The position numbers and the translations under genes were made by a program. Shown here piece after piece: positions 21,170-28,966 of a DNA stretch of 64,000 nt. Numbering within the stretch: position 1 is the stretch's first letter; every line of letters begins with the position of its first letter. The DNA lies in NCBI RefSeq assembly GCF_025264685.1, contig NZ_CP073721.1:5013001-5077000 (forward strand), in the 5' to 3' direction. Source of the stretch: Dactylosporangium roseum (GTDB taxonomy: Bacteria > Actinomycetota > Actinomycetes > Mycobacteriales > Micromonosporaceae). The notes under the pieces were generated by a model. The model was not told where the DNA came from and made no database searches. It worked only from the letters and a program-made list of their open reading frames with translations.

Positions 21170-23580
21170 CCGCGCTCCGCCCAGTCGCCGAGGGACCAGT
21201 CACGGACGTCGGGCATGTCCTCGAGGTGCTCGATGACGTAAGTCTCGTGCTCGGCCAGCTTCCGCTCGCACCACGCCTTGAGGTCGGCGGCGCCGCGCGG
21301 CAGCCGCTTGGCGTTGTTGATGGCGTCCATCACCAGGTGGTACCGCGACACCCGGTTGCGCACGGTCATATCGAACGGGGTTGTGGTGGTGCCCTCCTCG
21401 ACGAAGCCGCGGACGCGGAAACGGTCGGCGTCCGGTCGGCCGTGCACAAGCTGGTGCACCGCGCCCGGGTAACCGTGGAAGGCGAAGACCACGTCCACCG
21501 TGTCAGTGAACAGCTCGGTGAACCGGGTGGCGCTCATCCCGTGCGGGTGATCCTTGGGCCGGATCAGGCCCATCAGGTCGACGACGTTGACCACCCGCAC
21601 CCGGAACTTCGGCAGCCGCTCCCGCAGGATCCGTGCGGCGGCGACGGTCTCCATGGTGACCACGTCGCCGGCGCAGGCCAGGACGATGTCCGGATCGGTG
21701 GTGCCGTCGTCGGTGCCGGCCCACTCCCAGACCCCGGCGCCCGCGGCGCAGTGCTCGACCGCCTCGTCCATGGACAGCCACTGCAGTTGCGGCTGCTTGT
21801 CGATCACGATGAGGTTGATGTACGAGCGGGACCGCAGGCAGTGGTCGGCGACCGAGAGCAGGCAGTTGGCGTCCGGCGGCAGGTACACCCGGGCGACGTC
21901 GCCGCGCTGGGTGAGCACGACCTGGATGAGGCCCGGGCCCTGGTGGGAGAAGCCGTTGTGGTCGTTGCGCCAGGCCGTCGAGGTGAGCAGCACGTTGAGG
22001 CTGGGGACCTTCGCCCGCCACGGCAGCCGCTTGGCCTCCTGCAGCCACTTGCCGTGCTGCACGGTCTGCGACGCCGACACCATCGCGAACGCCTCGTAGG
22101 TGGCGAACATGCCGTGCCGGCCGGTGAGGGTGTAGCCCTCCAGCCAGCCGTGGCAGTTGTGCTCGGACAGCACCTCCATGACCCGCCCGTCCCGGCCGAT
22201 GGCCACGTCGGCGTCGGTGACCCGCTCGGCGAAGGCGCGGCCGGAGACCTCGAACACCGCACCGAGGCGGTTGCTGTTGGTCTCGTCGGGGCAGAACAGC
22301 CGGAACCGGTCCGGGTTGGCGCTGTAGACGTCGCGCAGCAGCTCGCCGAGCTTGCGGGTCGACTCGGCCCGGGAGGCACCGGCGGCGGTGACGTCGACGG
22401 CGTACTTGCGGAAGTCGGGGATGTCCAGGTCCCGGGTCAGCACCCCGCCGTTGGCGTGCGGGCTGGCGCTCATCCGCAGGTCGCCGTCGGGGGCCAGGGC
22501 ACGGACCTGTTCCACCGGTGCGCCGGCACCGTCGAACAGCTCCTCCGGCCGGTACGACCGCAGCCACTGCTCCAGGAGCGCCAGGTGCTCCGGGTTGTCC
22601 TTCACGCCGGCCAGCGGGACCTGGTGCGAGCGCCACGTGCCGGTCATCTGCACGCCGTCGACCTGTTCGGGACCGGTCCAGCCCTTCGGGGACCGCAGGA
22701 CGATCATCGGCCAGCGGGGGCGCGCACCGTCCCAGTCGCCGCCGCGGGCCGACCGCTGGATCGCCCGGATCTTTCCCCACGCATCGGCGAGTGCCGCGGC
22801 GAAGCGGTGGTGCATGCCGGGCAGGTCCGCGCCCTCGACCTCGATCACCTCGTAGCCGTGGCCTTCCAGCAGCGAGCGGACCTCGGCCGGGTCCTTGCGC
22901 GCCAGGACGGTCGGACCGGCGATCTTCGCGCCGTTGAGGTGCAGGATCGGCAGCACGGCCCCGTCGCGGGCCGGGTTGAGGAACGAGACGCCCTTCCAGG
23001 AGCCTTCCAGCGGACCGGTCTCGGCCTCGCCGTCACCGACGACGGCGATGCTGAGCAGGTCCGGGTTGTCCATGACCGAGCCGAACGCGTGCACCAGCAC
23101 GTAGCCGAGCTCGCCGCCCTCGTGGATCGAGCCGGGCGTGGTCACCGAGACGTGACTGGGGATGCCGCCGGGGCTGGAGAACTGCCGGAACAATCGCAAC
23201 ATGCCGGCCTCGTCGAGGGACACGTCGGGATAGATCTCGCTGTAGGCGCCCTCCAGGTAGCCGGCCGCGACCAGCGCCGGTCCGCCGTGTCCCGGCCCCG
23301 TGAGGTAGATCGCCTGCTGCCCGGTCAGCTTGATGAGCCGCGACACGTGGGCGTAGACGAACGACAGTCCGGGACTCGTGCCCCAGTGGCCGAGGAGGCG
23401 GGGCTTGATGTCGTCGGGCTCGAGCGGACGGCGCAACAGCGGGTTGCCCTGGAGGTAGATCTGCCCGATCGTCAAGTAGTTGTTGGCCCGCCACCAGGCG
23501 TCCAGCCGTGCGACGTCCTCGTCGCTCAACTGCCGCACCTGGGCCTCCGTGGCTTCCGTGGCATCCGTGGCTGCGGTCAC
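21166..23580 (-). CDS. xfp: Xylulose-5-phosphate/fructose-6-phosphate phosphoketolase
   Basis: An 804-residue TPP enzyme splitting xylulose-5-P or fructose-6-P with phosphate into acetyl-phosphate plus glyceraldehyde-3-P or erythrose-4-P. Family signatures: WWRANNYLTIGQIYLQGNPLL would be the opening block, GHWGTSPGLSFVYAH, the TPP motif VGDGEAETGPLEGSWKG near residue 180, and DETNSNRLGAVFEV. The GTG start has an AGGAAGGAAGG tract just upstream. Acetyl-phosphate made here could feed ATP synthesis under hypoxia, which suits the neighbouring PPDK and acetate-type CoA synthetase. An acetate kinase is not in this window. An Acg nitroreductase is coupled downstream. Confidence 0.95.
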   Translation of the reverse strand: MTAATDATEATEAQVRQLSDEDVARLDAWWRANNYLTIGQIYLQGNPLLRRPLEPDDIKPRLLGHWGTSPGLSFVYAHVSRLIKLTGQQAIYLTGPGHGGPALVAAGYLEGAYSEIYPDVSLDEAGMLRLFRQFSSPGGIPSHVSVTTPGSIHEGGELGYVLVHAFGSVMDNPDLLSIAVVGDGEAETGPLEGSWKGVSFLNPARDGAVLPILHLNGAKIAGPTVLARKDPAEVRSLLEGHGYEVIEVEGADLPGMHHRFAAALADAWGKIRAIQRSARGGDWDGARPRWPMIVLRSPKGWTGPEQVDGVQMTGTWRSHQVPLAGVKDNPEHLALLEQWLRSYRPEELFDGAGAPVEQVRALAPDGDLRMSASPHANGGVLTRDLDIPDFRKYAVDVTAAGASRAESTRKLGELLRDVYSANPDRFRLFCPDETNSNRLGAVFEVSGRAFAERVTDADVAIGRDGRVMEVLSEHNCHGWLEGYTLTGRHGMFATYEAFAMVSASQTVQHGKWLQEAKRLPWRAKVPSLNVLLTSTAWRNDHNGFSHQGPGLIQVVLTQRGDVARVYLPPDANCLLSVADHCLRSRSYINLIVIDKQPQLQWLSMDEAVEHCAAGAGVWEWAGTDDGTTDPDIVLACAGDVVTMETVAAARILRERLPKFRVRVVNVVDLMGLIRPKDHPHGMSATRFTELFTDTVDVVFAFHGYPGAVHQLVHGRPDADRFRVRGFVEEGTTTTPFDMTVRNRVSRYHLVMDAINNAKRLPRGAADLKAWCERKLAEHETYVIEHLEDMPDVRDWSLGDWAERG

Positions 23581-23714
23581 CGGGACCTTCCTTCCTCTGG
23601 ACGTGGAATCGCGTGAGCCGGGCGCACCAACCTGAGGCTACGCCGCCGACCAGAACGAACGGGTGACTATGCGACCTTCACTCACATTTCCGGTGCCCGC
23701 AAGCCGACACCCCG

Positions 23715-24701
23715 TCAGCCCTGGCCGGGCAGGCCGACCGTGTCGGTGCCGGAGCGCCGGATGGTCGCCGGCACCGGCGCGGCATCCTCGACCGGGACGC
23801 CGACACGCATCGCGATCGCCGGGTTGCCGACACCGCCGAGCAGCCGGCGCAGCGCCTGCCGCACCGGCAGGACCTCGACGACCTCGCTGATCGGCGACGC
23901 CGCGAGGCCATGGGCGGTCAGCGTAAGCCATACGTCCGACAGCGCCTCACCGGCGGTGACCCAGTCGGCCGGTTCGTCGGCGTCGGTGGCCAGGACGACG
24001 TAGACGGTGCCGCGGTCCGTTCCCGGGCCGGGGTCGAGCGCGGCCGGCGCCGCGATGTTGAAGTCCCGCGGGGCGATGGTACGGCGTGCGCCGCCGACGG
24101 TGCTGCGCGCCGAGACACCGTCGCGGTCGTCCCGGTCACGGGTCGTCCACGCCAGGACGTCGTCGCGGAACCGGGCGTCGCCGTGCTCGACCTCGCCGGC
24201 GCGGGCGACGGCCGACGCGAACGCCGTCACCTGGTCCTCCCGCACCACGTGCAGGTGCACCCGGTGCCGCTCCGCGGCGGCCCGCAGATCGTCCAGCACG
24301 CCGTCGCCGGGCCGGGTGTCGCTGAACGGGCGCCGGTCGGTACGCCGCTGGTAGATCGCCCGGTACAGCAGGTTGTCGGCGGGGCACCGCGGTCCCTGCC
24401 GGATCCGGGCCACGAACTCCGGCCGCTCCTCGTCGGGCAGCCGCTCGATGTCGCCGGCGAACCCGGCCGCCCGCAGCGCGACGGTGGCGTGGTGCAGCGC
24501 GGTACCGCAGCTCAGCAGCAGCAACCGGCCGTCCGGGTCGAGCCCCGTCAACTGCCGGGACCGGTCGGCCCACAGCTCGGCGTGGTTGCCCCCGAGCCGC
24601 CACCGCCACGGCTGGGTGTTGAGGATCGACGGTGCGCGCAGTGCCGCGATCGACGCCTCTGCGAGCTGGTCGATTTCCGCGCGCGGATGCTGGGTTGTCA
24701 T
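23715..24701 (-). CDS. Acg-family nitroreductase-like protein (copy 3)
   Basis: A 328-residue protein: RAPSILNTQPWRWRL near 25 (Leu replaces the usual His), LSCGTALHHATVALRAAGF near 70, IYQRRTDRRPFSD near 125 and WVTAGEALSDVWLTLTAHGL near 265. Start: ATG with GAGGGAG about 8 bp upstream; an upstream extension of the open frame runs through the promoter region and is not coding. It reads away from copy 4 at 24986, and the shared 284-bp gap contains three DevR-like boxes and the adhE tail. The stop lies 134 bp from the phosphoketolase start. Confidence 0.87.
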   Translation of the reverse strand: MTTQHPRAEIDQLAEASIAALRAPSILNTQPWRWRLGGNHAELWADRSRQLTGLDPDGRLLLLSCGTALHHATVALRAAGFAGDIERLPDEERPEFVARIRQGPRCPADNLLYRAIYQRRTDRRPFSDTRPGDGVLDDLRAAAERHRVHLHVVREDQVTAFASAVARAGEVEHGDARFRDDVLAWTTRDRDDRDGVSARSTVGGARRTIAPRDFNIAAPAALDPGPGTDRGTVYVVLATDADEPADWVTAGEALSDVWLTLTAHGLAASPISEVVEVLPVRQALRRLLGGVGNPAIAMRVGVPVEDAAPVPATIRRSGTDTVGLPGQG

Positions 24702-24736
24702 GGCGGGCTCCCTCGTCGGTGACGCTGTCTCCACGG

Positions 24737-24750
24737 TCGCCGAAGGTGCC
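24737..24750. promoter_or_regulatory. DevR-like box between nitroreductase copies 3 and 4
   Basis: TCGCCGAAGGTGCC, 11 of 14 identical to GGGCCGAAGGTCCC; 35 bp upstream of the copy 3 start codon. Confidence 0.35.
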
Positions 24751-24772
24751 GGCCGGCCGGCAGGGCCGGTGG

Positions 24773-24874
24773 TCACGCCTTCGCGGGACCTTCGGTGCCG
24801 TAGTAGGCGGTGCGCATGATCTCGCGCAGGCCGGCGAGCATCGGCATGCGCGGGTTCGCCGGGGCGCACTGGTC
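24773..24874 (-). pseudogene. adhE: 3' remnant of adhE (bifunctional aldehyde/alcohol dehydrogenase)
   Basis: The minus strand encodes, from base 24874 down to a TGA at 24773, a 33-residue tail starting DQCAPANPRMPML and ending REIMRTAYYGTEGPAKA. This matches in order and spacing the very C-terminus of AdhE and related iron-dependent alcohol dehydrogenases (E. coli: DQCTxxNPRYPLISELK then DTYYG). Nothing upstream in any frame resembles the rest of the 850-residue enzyme, so all but the last ~33 codons are gone. It sits between two divergent nitroreductase genes. Synonymous-looking sequence and an intact stop suggest a fairly recent internal deletion. Confidence 0.75.
24785..24798. promoter_or_regulatory. 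DevR-like box inside the adhE remnant
   Basis: The minus strand reads GCACCGAAGGTCCC, 12 of 14 identical to the best site, but it lies in former adhE coding sequence (the TEGP codons), so it may be chance. Confidence 0.3.
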
Positions 24875-24885
24875 GGCCGCCGCAG

Positions 24886-24899
24886 AGGCCGAAGGTCCC
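24886..24899. promoter_or_regulatory. DevR-like box upstream of nitroreductase copy 4
   Basis: AGGCCGAAGGTCCC, 13 of 14 identical to the best site; ends 86 bp before the copy 4 ATG. Confidence 0.55.
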
Positions 24900-24985
24900 G
24901 CCGCGGCGGGCCTGCCGCCTCTCGCCGCTCCGGGGGCCGGAGTGGTCGGATCAGGACAGGCCGCAGCGCGGGAAAGGGGACTGGG

Positions 24986-26002
24986 ATGAACGACCGGTTG
25001 CCGGAACGGACCATCGCGGCATGCCTGAACGCCGCCGTCGCCGCGCCCTCCATCCACAACACCCAGCCGTGGTTGTTCCGGCCCGGCGGCGGCGCCGTCG
25101 AGGTGCTCCCGGACCCCGCCCGCGGCCTGACGGTCATCGACCCGGATCACCGTGCGATGCACATCAGCGTCGGTGCCGCCGTGTGCAACCTGCGCCTCGC
25201 GCTGGCCGCCGAGGGCTGGACCTCCCGGCTGCTCGCCCCCGTCGGCGCGGCCGCGGCGAGCTGGGTCGTGCCCGGGCCGCGCCGGGAGCCCGGCGCCGGC
25301 GTGCAGGCCCTGGCCGGCGCGATCGCCCGCCGGCGGACCAACCGCGAGCCGTTCGACGACGCGGTCGTGGCGGCGGACCTGCTCGACGCCCTGCGCGCCG
25401 CCGCGCACGCGCCCGCCGTCCGGCTGGTCGTGCTCGACCCGGTGCGCCGGGGCGCCGTCCTCGCGCTCGCCCAGGCCGCCGACAGCCGGCAGCGCACCGA
25501 CCCGGCGTACCGCCGCGAGCTCGCGGCCTGGACCGGTGCCGACGGCACCCGCCGGGACGGGATCACGGCCGCCACGTTCGGTCCCAGGGCCACGACGGCG
25601 ACGCTGCCCCAGCGCGACTTCGGGCTGCAGCTACCCACGGTCGACCGCGCCGCCGCCCGCTTCGAGTTCCATCCCCAGCTCGTCGTGCTGTACAGCCGCG
25701 GCGACACGCCCGCCGACTGGTTGCGGTCCGGCCACGCCCTCCAGCGGGTGCTCCTCACCGCGACCGTGCTCGGCATCGCGGTGCAGCCGATGACGCAGGC
25801 GCTGGAGGTGCCGGCGTTCCGCGCCTTCCTCACCGACCCTTCAGGACGCTGGCACGCCCAGATGATCCTGCGCATCGGCTACGGCCACCCGGTCCACACC
25901 GGCCCCCGCCGGCCGCTGCGCGACGTCCTGATCCGGGAACCGGACATGCCGGTGCTGCCGCGGACGTCCGCGTTCAGCCGCGCACCGGCTGTCGTCCCGT
26001 GA
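24986..26002 (+). CDS. Acg-family nitroreductase-like protein (copy 4)
   Basis: A 338-residue protein with VAAPSIHNTQPWLFRP near 20, a variant LSCGAA block (MHISVGAAVCNLRLAL) near 60, the motif IARRRTNREPFDD near 115, and WLRSGHALQRVLLTATVLGIA in the C-terminal half. Start: ATG after a purine-rich GGGAAAGGGGA tract. In the last block it resembles copy 1 more than copies 2 and 3, suggesting the four arose by older duplications rather than a recent tandem event. Its last 29 bp overlap the end of the convergent, frameshifted universal stress gene. Confidence 0.87.
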   Translation: MNDRLPERTIAACLNAAVAAPSIHNTQPWLFRPGGGAVEVLPDPARGLTVIDPDHRAMHISVGAAVCNLRLALAAEGWTSRLLAPVGAAAASWVVPGPRREPGAGVQALAGAIARRRTNREPFDDAVVAADLLDALRAAAHAPAVRLVVLDPVRRGAVLALAQAADSRQRTDPAYRRELAAWTGADGTRRDGITAATFGPRATTATLPQRDFGLQLPTVDRAAARFEFHPQLVVLYSRGDTPADWLRSGHALQRVLLTATVLGIAVQPMTQALEVPAFRAFLTDPSGRWHAQMILRIGYGHPVHTGPRRPLRDVLIREPDMPVLPRTSAFSRAPAVVP

Positions 26003-26895
26003 TCCGATCATGTGCCACCCGTGCCGGCCGCGGGGGGACGACCGCCACGGGGCAGGTGGCGTTGCGGACCAGCACGTCCGGGGCCGGGCCCAGCCCGGCC
26101 GGCCGGGTGCCGGGCCCGTGCGCTCCCACCACGACCAGTGACGCCCCGGTGGCCGCGTCGAGCAGGCGCGCGGCCGGGTCGACACCCTCGAGCACGTCGA
26201 GGGCGACCGGCACGTCGGCGAACACGGTCCGCCAGTCGCTGAGCGCCTCGCCGAGCAGGCTTCGCAGCTTGGCGTCGTCCGGCCGGTCGGTCCCGTCGTC
26301 GTGACGGGAGGTGCCGGTGGGCACCCGGACGGAACAGACCCGCAGGACCGAGCCGTGGCGGCGCGCCGCGTCGAACGCGCAGGCGATCAACGGCGCGCTC
26401 GGCGCCGCGGCGTCGAGGCCGAGCACCACCGGACGGTCGCGCACACGCTCCGCGCCGGGGCCGACGACCACCACCGGGCAGGAGGCGTACGCCATGAGGT
26501 GCGCGGTGACAGCGCCGAGGTGCGCGCGCTGGAACGGCGCGGAGGGCAGCGCCGTGCCGAGGCCGTGCCGCCCGACGACGACCATGTCGGCGGAACGGGA
26601 CGCCCTGACCAGGGCCGGGCCGGGCGCCCGCTCGGCGATCGTCGCGCGGACGTCGAGGCCCGGTTGCCGGAGTCGCAGGTCGTCCCGCGCGGCCTCGAGC
26701 AGCCGCAGCCCCGGCCCGCGCGTCGTCGACCAGGTCGGGCAGCAGCATCTCCGTGTACGTGGTGTGGTCCATCAGCGCGTGGACGAGATGGACGGTGCCG
26801 CCGTCGGCGGCCGCCTCGTCCGCCGCGTACCGCACCGCGGCCCAAGCGCCGGACGAGCCGTCGAACCCGGCGACGATCCTGCTGCGCGGTGCCAT
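25974..26895 (-). pseudogene. Universal stress protein gene with a one-base frameshift
   Basis: Two Usp domains are readable only by changing frame. From the ATG at 26895 the frame gives MAPRSRIVAGFDGSSGAWAA and continues to LLPDLVDDARAG. From about 26710 the correct continuation (LRLLEAARDDLRLRQPGLD, then VVVGRHGLG) is in another frame to the TGA at 25974. Removing one base from the CCCC run at 26709-26712 restores a ~306-residue tandem Usp. The second half includes a G-x2-G signature lacking the usual Ser tail (GAHGPGTRPAGLG), so it may not bind ATP well. This is either a recent inactivating indel or a sequencing error in a homopolymer. GAGGGAG precedes the ATG; the CBS/BON gene lies 44 bp upstream on the same strand. 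Confidence 0.8.
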
Positions 26896-26939
26896 CTGAT
26901 CTCCCTCGTGCGCTGGCCGCGATGCTGGTGGTGCGCCCG

Positions 26940-27626
26940 TCAGGCGTCGAAGGTGTACCGGTGCGGCAGTGTCGTGTCGTCGAAGCCCCATTCGAGGTCC
27001 TCGGTGACGGTGACCACGCCGTCGAGCGTGCGGACGAGCCGCACGGCGATCTGTGCGGTGCTGCGCCGGTCGACCTTGCCGCTGAGCGCGACACGGCCCT
27101 CCGTGACCTCGACGGTGACCTCCACCGGGTCGAGCCAGAGCACGCCACCCAGCACGTTGTCGAGGATGTCCTGCCGGATCGCGTCGTCGTCGCGCAGGTA
27201 GCGGCGCAACAGGTCGCGGCGCGACACGATGCCGACGAGGTCGCCGGCCTGATCCAGGACCGGCAGGCGCTTGACGTTGTGGCGCTCCATGAGCCGGGCG
27301 GCCTGGGTGAGGGTGGCCGTGGCGGGCACGGTGACCGCCGGGCTGCTCATCAGCGACCCGGCGGTGTCGCCGGACGCCTTGCGCTTCGCCACGCGGTGCC
27401 GGCGCCGCTCGAACAGCCGGGCGTGCACGTCGACGCCGCTGAACTCGACCTTGTGCAGCAGGTCGGCCTCGGACACCACGCCCAGCACCTCGCGGGCGTC
27501 GCCGACCACCGGCACCGCGCTCACTCCGCGCTCGATCAGCAGGTCGACGATCTCCTTGTACCCGGACCCGGGTGCGACCGTGACCACGTCACGGGTCATC
27601 ACATCACGTACCAGCGAACCGTTCAT
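26940..27626 (-). CDS. CBS-pair protein with C-terminal BON domain (copy 2)
   Basis: A 228-residue paralogue of the 7220 protein with the same order: CBS1 (SAVPVVGDAREVLGVVSEADL), CBS2 (KRLPVLDQAGDLVGIVSRRDL), then BON (VEVTEGRVALSGKVDRRST). Start: MNGSLVRDVMTRDV, with GGAAGGAG nine bases upstream; upstream in-frame sequence is not supported. It is followed by the frameshifted universal stress gene and probably forms an operon with it. The divergent gene is the M50 protease with CBS domains, and the best DevR-like box in the window lies between them. The protein probably senses adenylates; the membrane- or partner-binding role of BON is not established here. Confidence 0.87.
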   Translation of the reverse strand: MNGSLVRDVMTRDVVTVAPGSGYKEIVDLLIERGVSAVPVVGDAREVLGVVSEADLLHKVEFSGVDVHARLFERRRHRVAKRKASGDTAGSLMSSPAVTVPATATLTQAARLMERHNVKRLPVLDQAGDLVGIVSRRDLLRRYLRDDDAIRQDILDNVLGGVLWLDPVEVTVEVTEGRVALSGKVDRRSTAQIAVRLVRTLDGVVTVTEDLEWGFDDTTLPHRYTFDA

Positions 27627-27686
27627 CGACCCGCTCCTTCCCGATCGTCCTGCCTCAACCCTGGACCCGGCGCCGGTGGGGCACAC

Positions 27687-27700
27687 GGGCCGAAGGTCCC
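27687..27700. promoter_or_regulatory. DevR-like box between CBS/BON copy 2 and the M50 protease
   Basis: GGGCCGAAGGTCCC, the clearest palindromic example in the window. It is 60 bp upstream of the CBS/BON start and 101 bp upstream of the protease start and could serve both directions. Confidence 0.6.
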
Positions 27701-27801
27701 GCCCGCGCGGGTCTCGCGCCCTTCACCACCGGCGGCGGCGGAGGAGAATGGAGTGGCGGCACCGGCCGGCGGGACGCGCACAGCCCGCCGAGGGAGGAGC
27801 C

Positions 27802-28941
27802 ATGAAGCAGAACCTGCGTCTGGGCACCGTCGCCGGCATCCGGATCGGCGTGCACTGGTCGGTCCTGGTCATCATGGCCCTGCTGGTGCAGGTCCTCGCG
27901 CTGACGGTCGTCCCGATGGCCGCGCCCCGGCTGCCCGGCGTCGTGCCATGGCTCCTCGGCGTGGCCGGAGCGGTCGTCTTCCTGCTGTCGCTGCTGGCGC
28001 ACGAGCTGGCGCACGCCCTCGTCGCCCGCTCCTTCGGCATGCGGGTCGAACAGGTCACGCTGTGGCTGCTCGGCGGGGTGGCCGAGCTCGGCCAGGAGCC
28101 GCCGAGCGCCCGGGCCGACCTCCTGACGGCAGGTGTCGGCCCGGCCGTCAGCGCCCTCCTCGGCGCCGGCTTCGGCGGCCTGGCGGCGGGCCTCGGCGCC
28201 CTCCACGCGCCGGCCGGCGTCGTCGCCGTCTGCGCCTGGCTGGCCGGGATCAACCTCCTGGTCGCCGCGTTCAACCTGCTGCCCGGCGCGCCCCTGGACG
28301 GGGGCAGGGTGCTCCGCGCGGCCTTGTGGCATTGGCGCGGCGACCGGTACCGGGCCGCCGCCACCGCCGCCACCGTGGGCCGTGCCATCGGGCTGGGCCT
28401 GATCTTCCTCGGCCTGAGCCAGGTCCTGATCACCCGCTCGCTCGCCGGTCTCTGGCTCACGGTGGTCGGCTGGTTCCTCATCTCCGCCGCGGCCGCCGAG
28501 GCCGCCACGGACCGCTACCGCGCCCTGCTGGGCCAGGCGCCGGTGTCGGCGGCCATGCACACCCGCTTCGCCTGCGCCGGCCCGCACGCCAGCGTGGCCG
28601 AGGCCGTTGCCGGCATCGACATGTCGCCCGGCAACCGGTTCATCGCCCTGCGCACCCCGGAGGGACGGCCGGCCGGTCTGGCCCGCCTCGCCGATCTCGC
28701 CCGTGTCCCCGAGTCGGCGCGCGCCGGCACACCGGTGTCCCGGGTCGCGGCACCGCTCGCCACGGTGCCGGTGGTCGAGGCGTCCCGGCCGCTCGCCGAC
28801 GTCGCCCACCTGGTCGCCCGGGCCGGCACCGCGCTCGTCGTCGACCACGAGCAGCTCGTCGGCGTGCTGGACGCGAACGACATCGCCTGCGCCGCGGCCC
28901 GCCGGGACCCGCGCGCGGGACTCCCGGACGGCCCCCACTGA
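27802..28941 (+). CDS. Site-2-type M50 metalloprotease with C-terminal CBS domains (Rv2625c-like)
   Basis: A 379-residue integral membrane protein. About six membrane helices carry the zinc motif HELAHAL (near residue 65) and the second metal motif NLLPGAPLDGGRVLRA (near 165). The C-terminal 150 residues hold weak CBS repeats. This is the S2P/SpoIVFB-like subgroup with CBS domains; the M. tuberculosis relative Rv2625c is a conserved DosR-regulon gene. It would cleave membrane-spanning substrates such as anti-sigma factors, possibly gated by nucleotide binding to CBS, but the substrate is unknown. AGGGAGGAG lies before the ATG. Confidence 0.92.
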   Translation: MKQNLRLGTVAGIRIGVHWSVLVIMALLVQVLALTVVPMAAPRLPGVVPWLLGVAGAVVFLLSLLAHELAHALVARSFGMRVEQVTLWLLGGVAELGQEPPSARADLLTAGVGPAVSALLGAGFGGLAAGLGALHAPAGVVAVCAWLAGINLLVAAFNLLPGAPLDGGRVLRAALWHWRGDRYRAAATAATVGRAIGLGLIFLGLSQVLITRSLAGLWLTVVGWFLISAAAAEAATDRYRALLGQAPVSAAMHTRFACAGPHASVAEAVAGIDMSPGNRFIALRTPEGRPAGLARLADLARVPESARAGTPVSRVAAPLATVPVVEASRPLADVAHLVARAGTALVVDHEQLVGVLDANDIACAAARRDPRAGLPDGPH

Positions 28942-28966
28942 GGCCGGCCGGGTGTCGTCGCGGCGG

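Noticed and set aside
23582..23595. Minus-strand GGAAGGAAGGTCCC before phosphoketolase as a DevR-like box
   Set aside because: The match comes largely from the purine-rich ribosome-binding site immediately before the GTG.
24773..25408. A 211-residue minus-strand gene over nitroreductase copy 4
   Set aside because: Only the last 33 codons resemble a protein family (AdhE); the rest is antisense to a clear nitroreductase gene.
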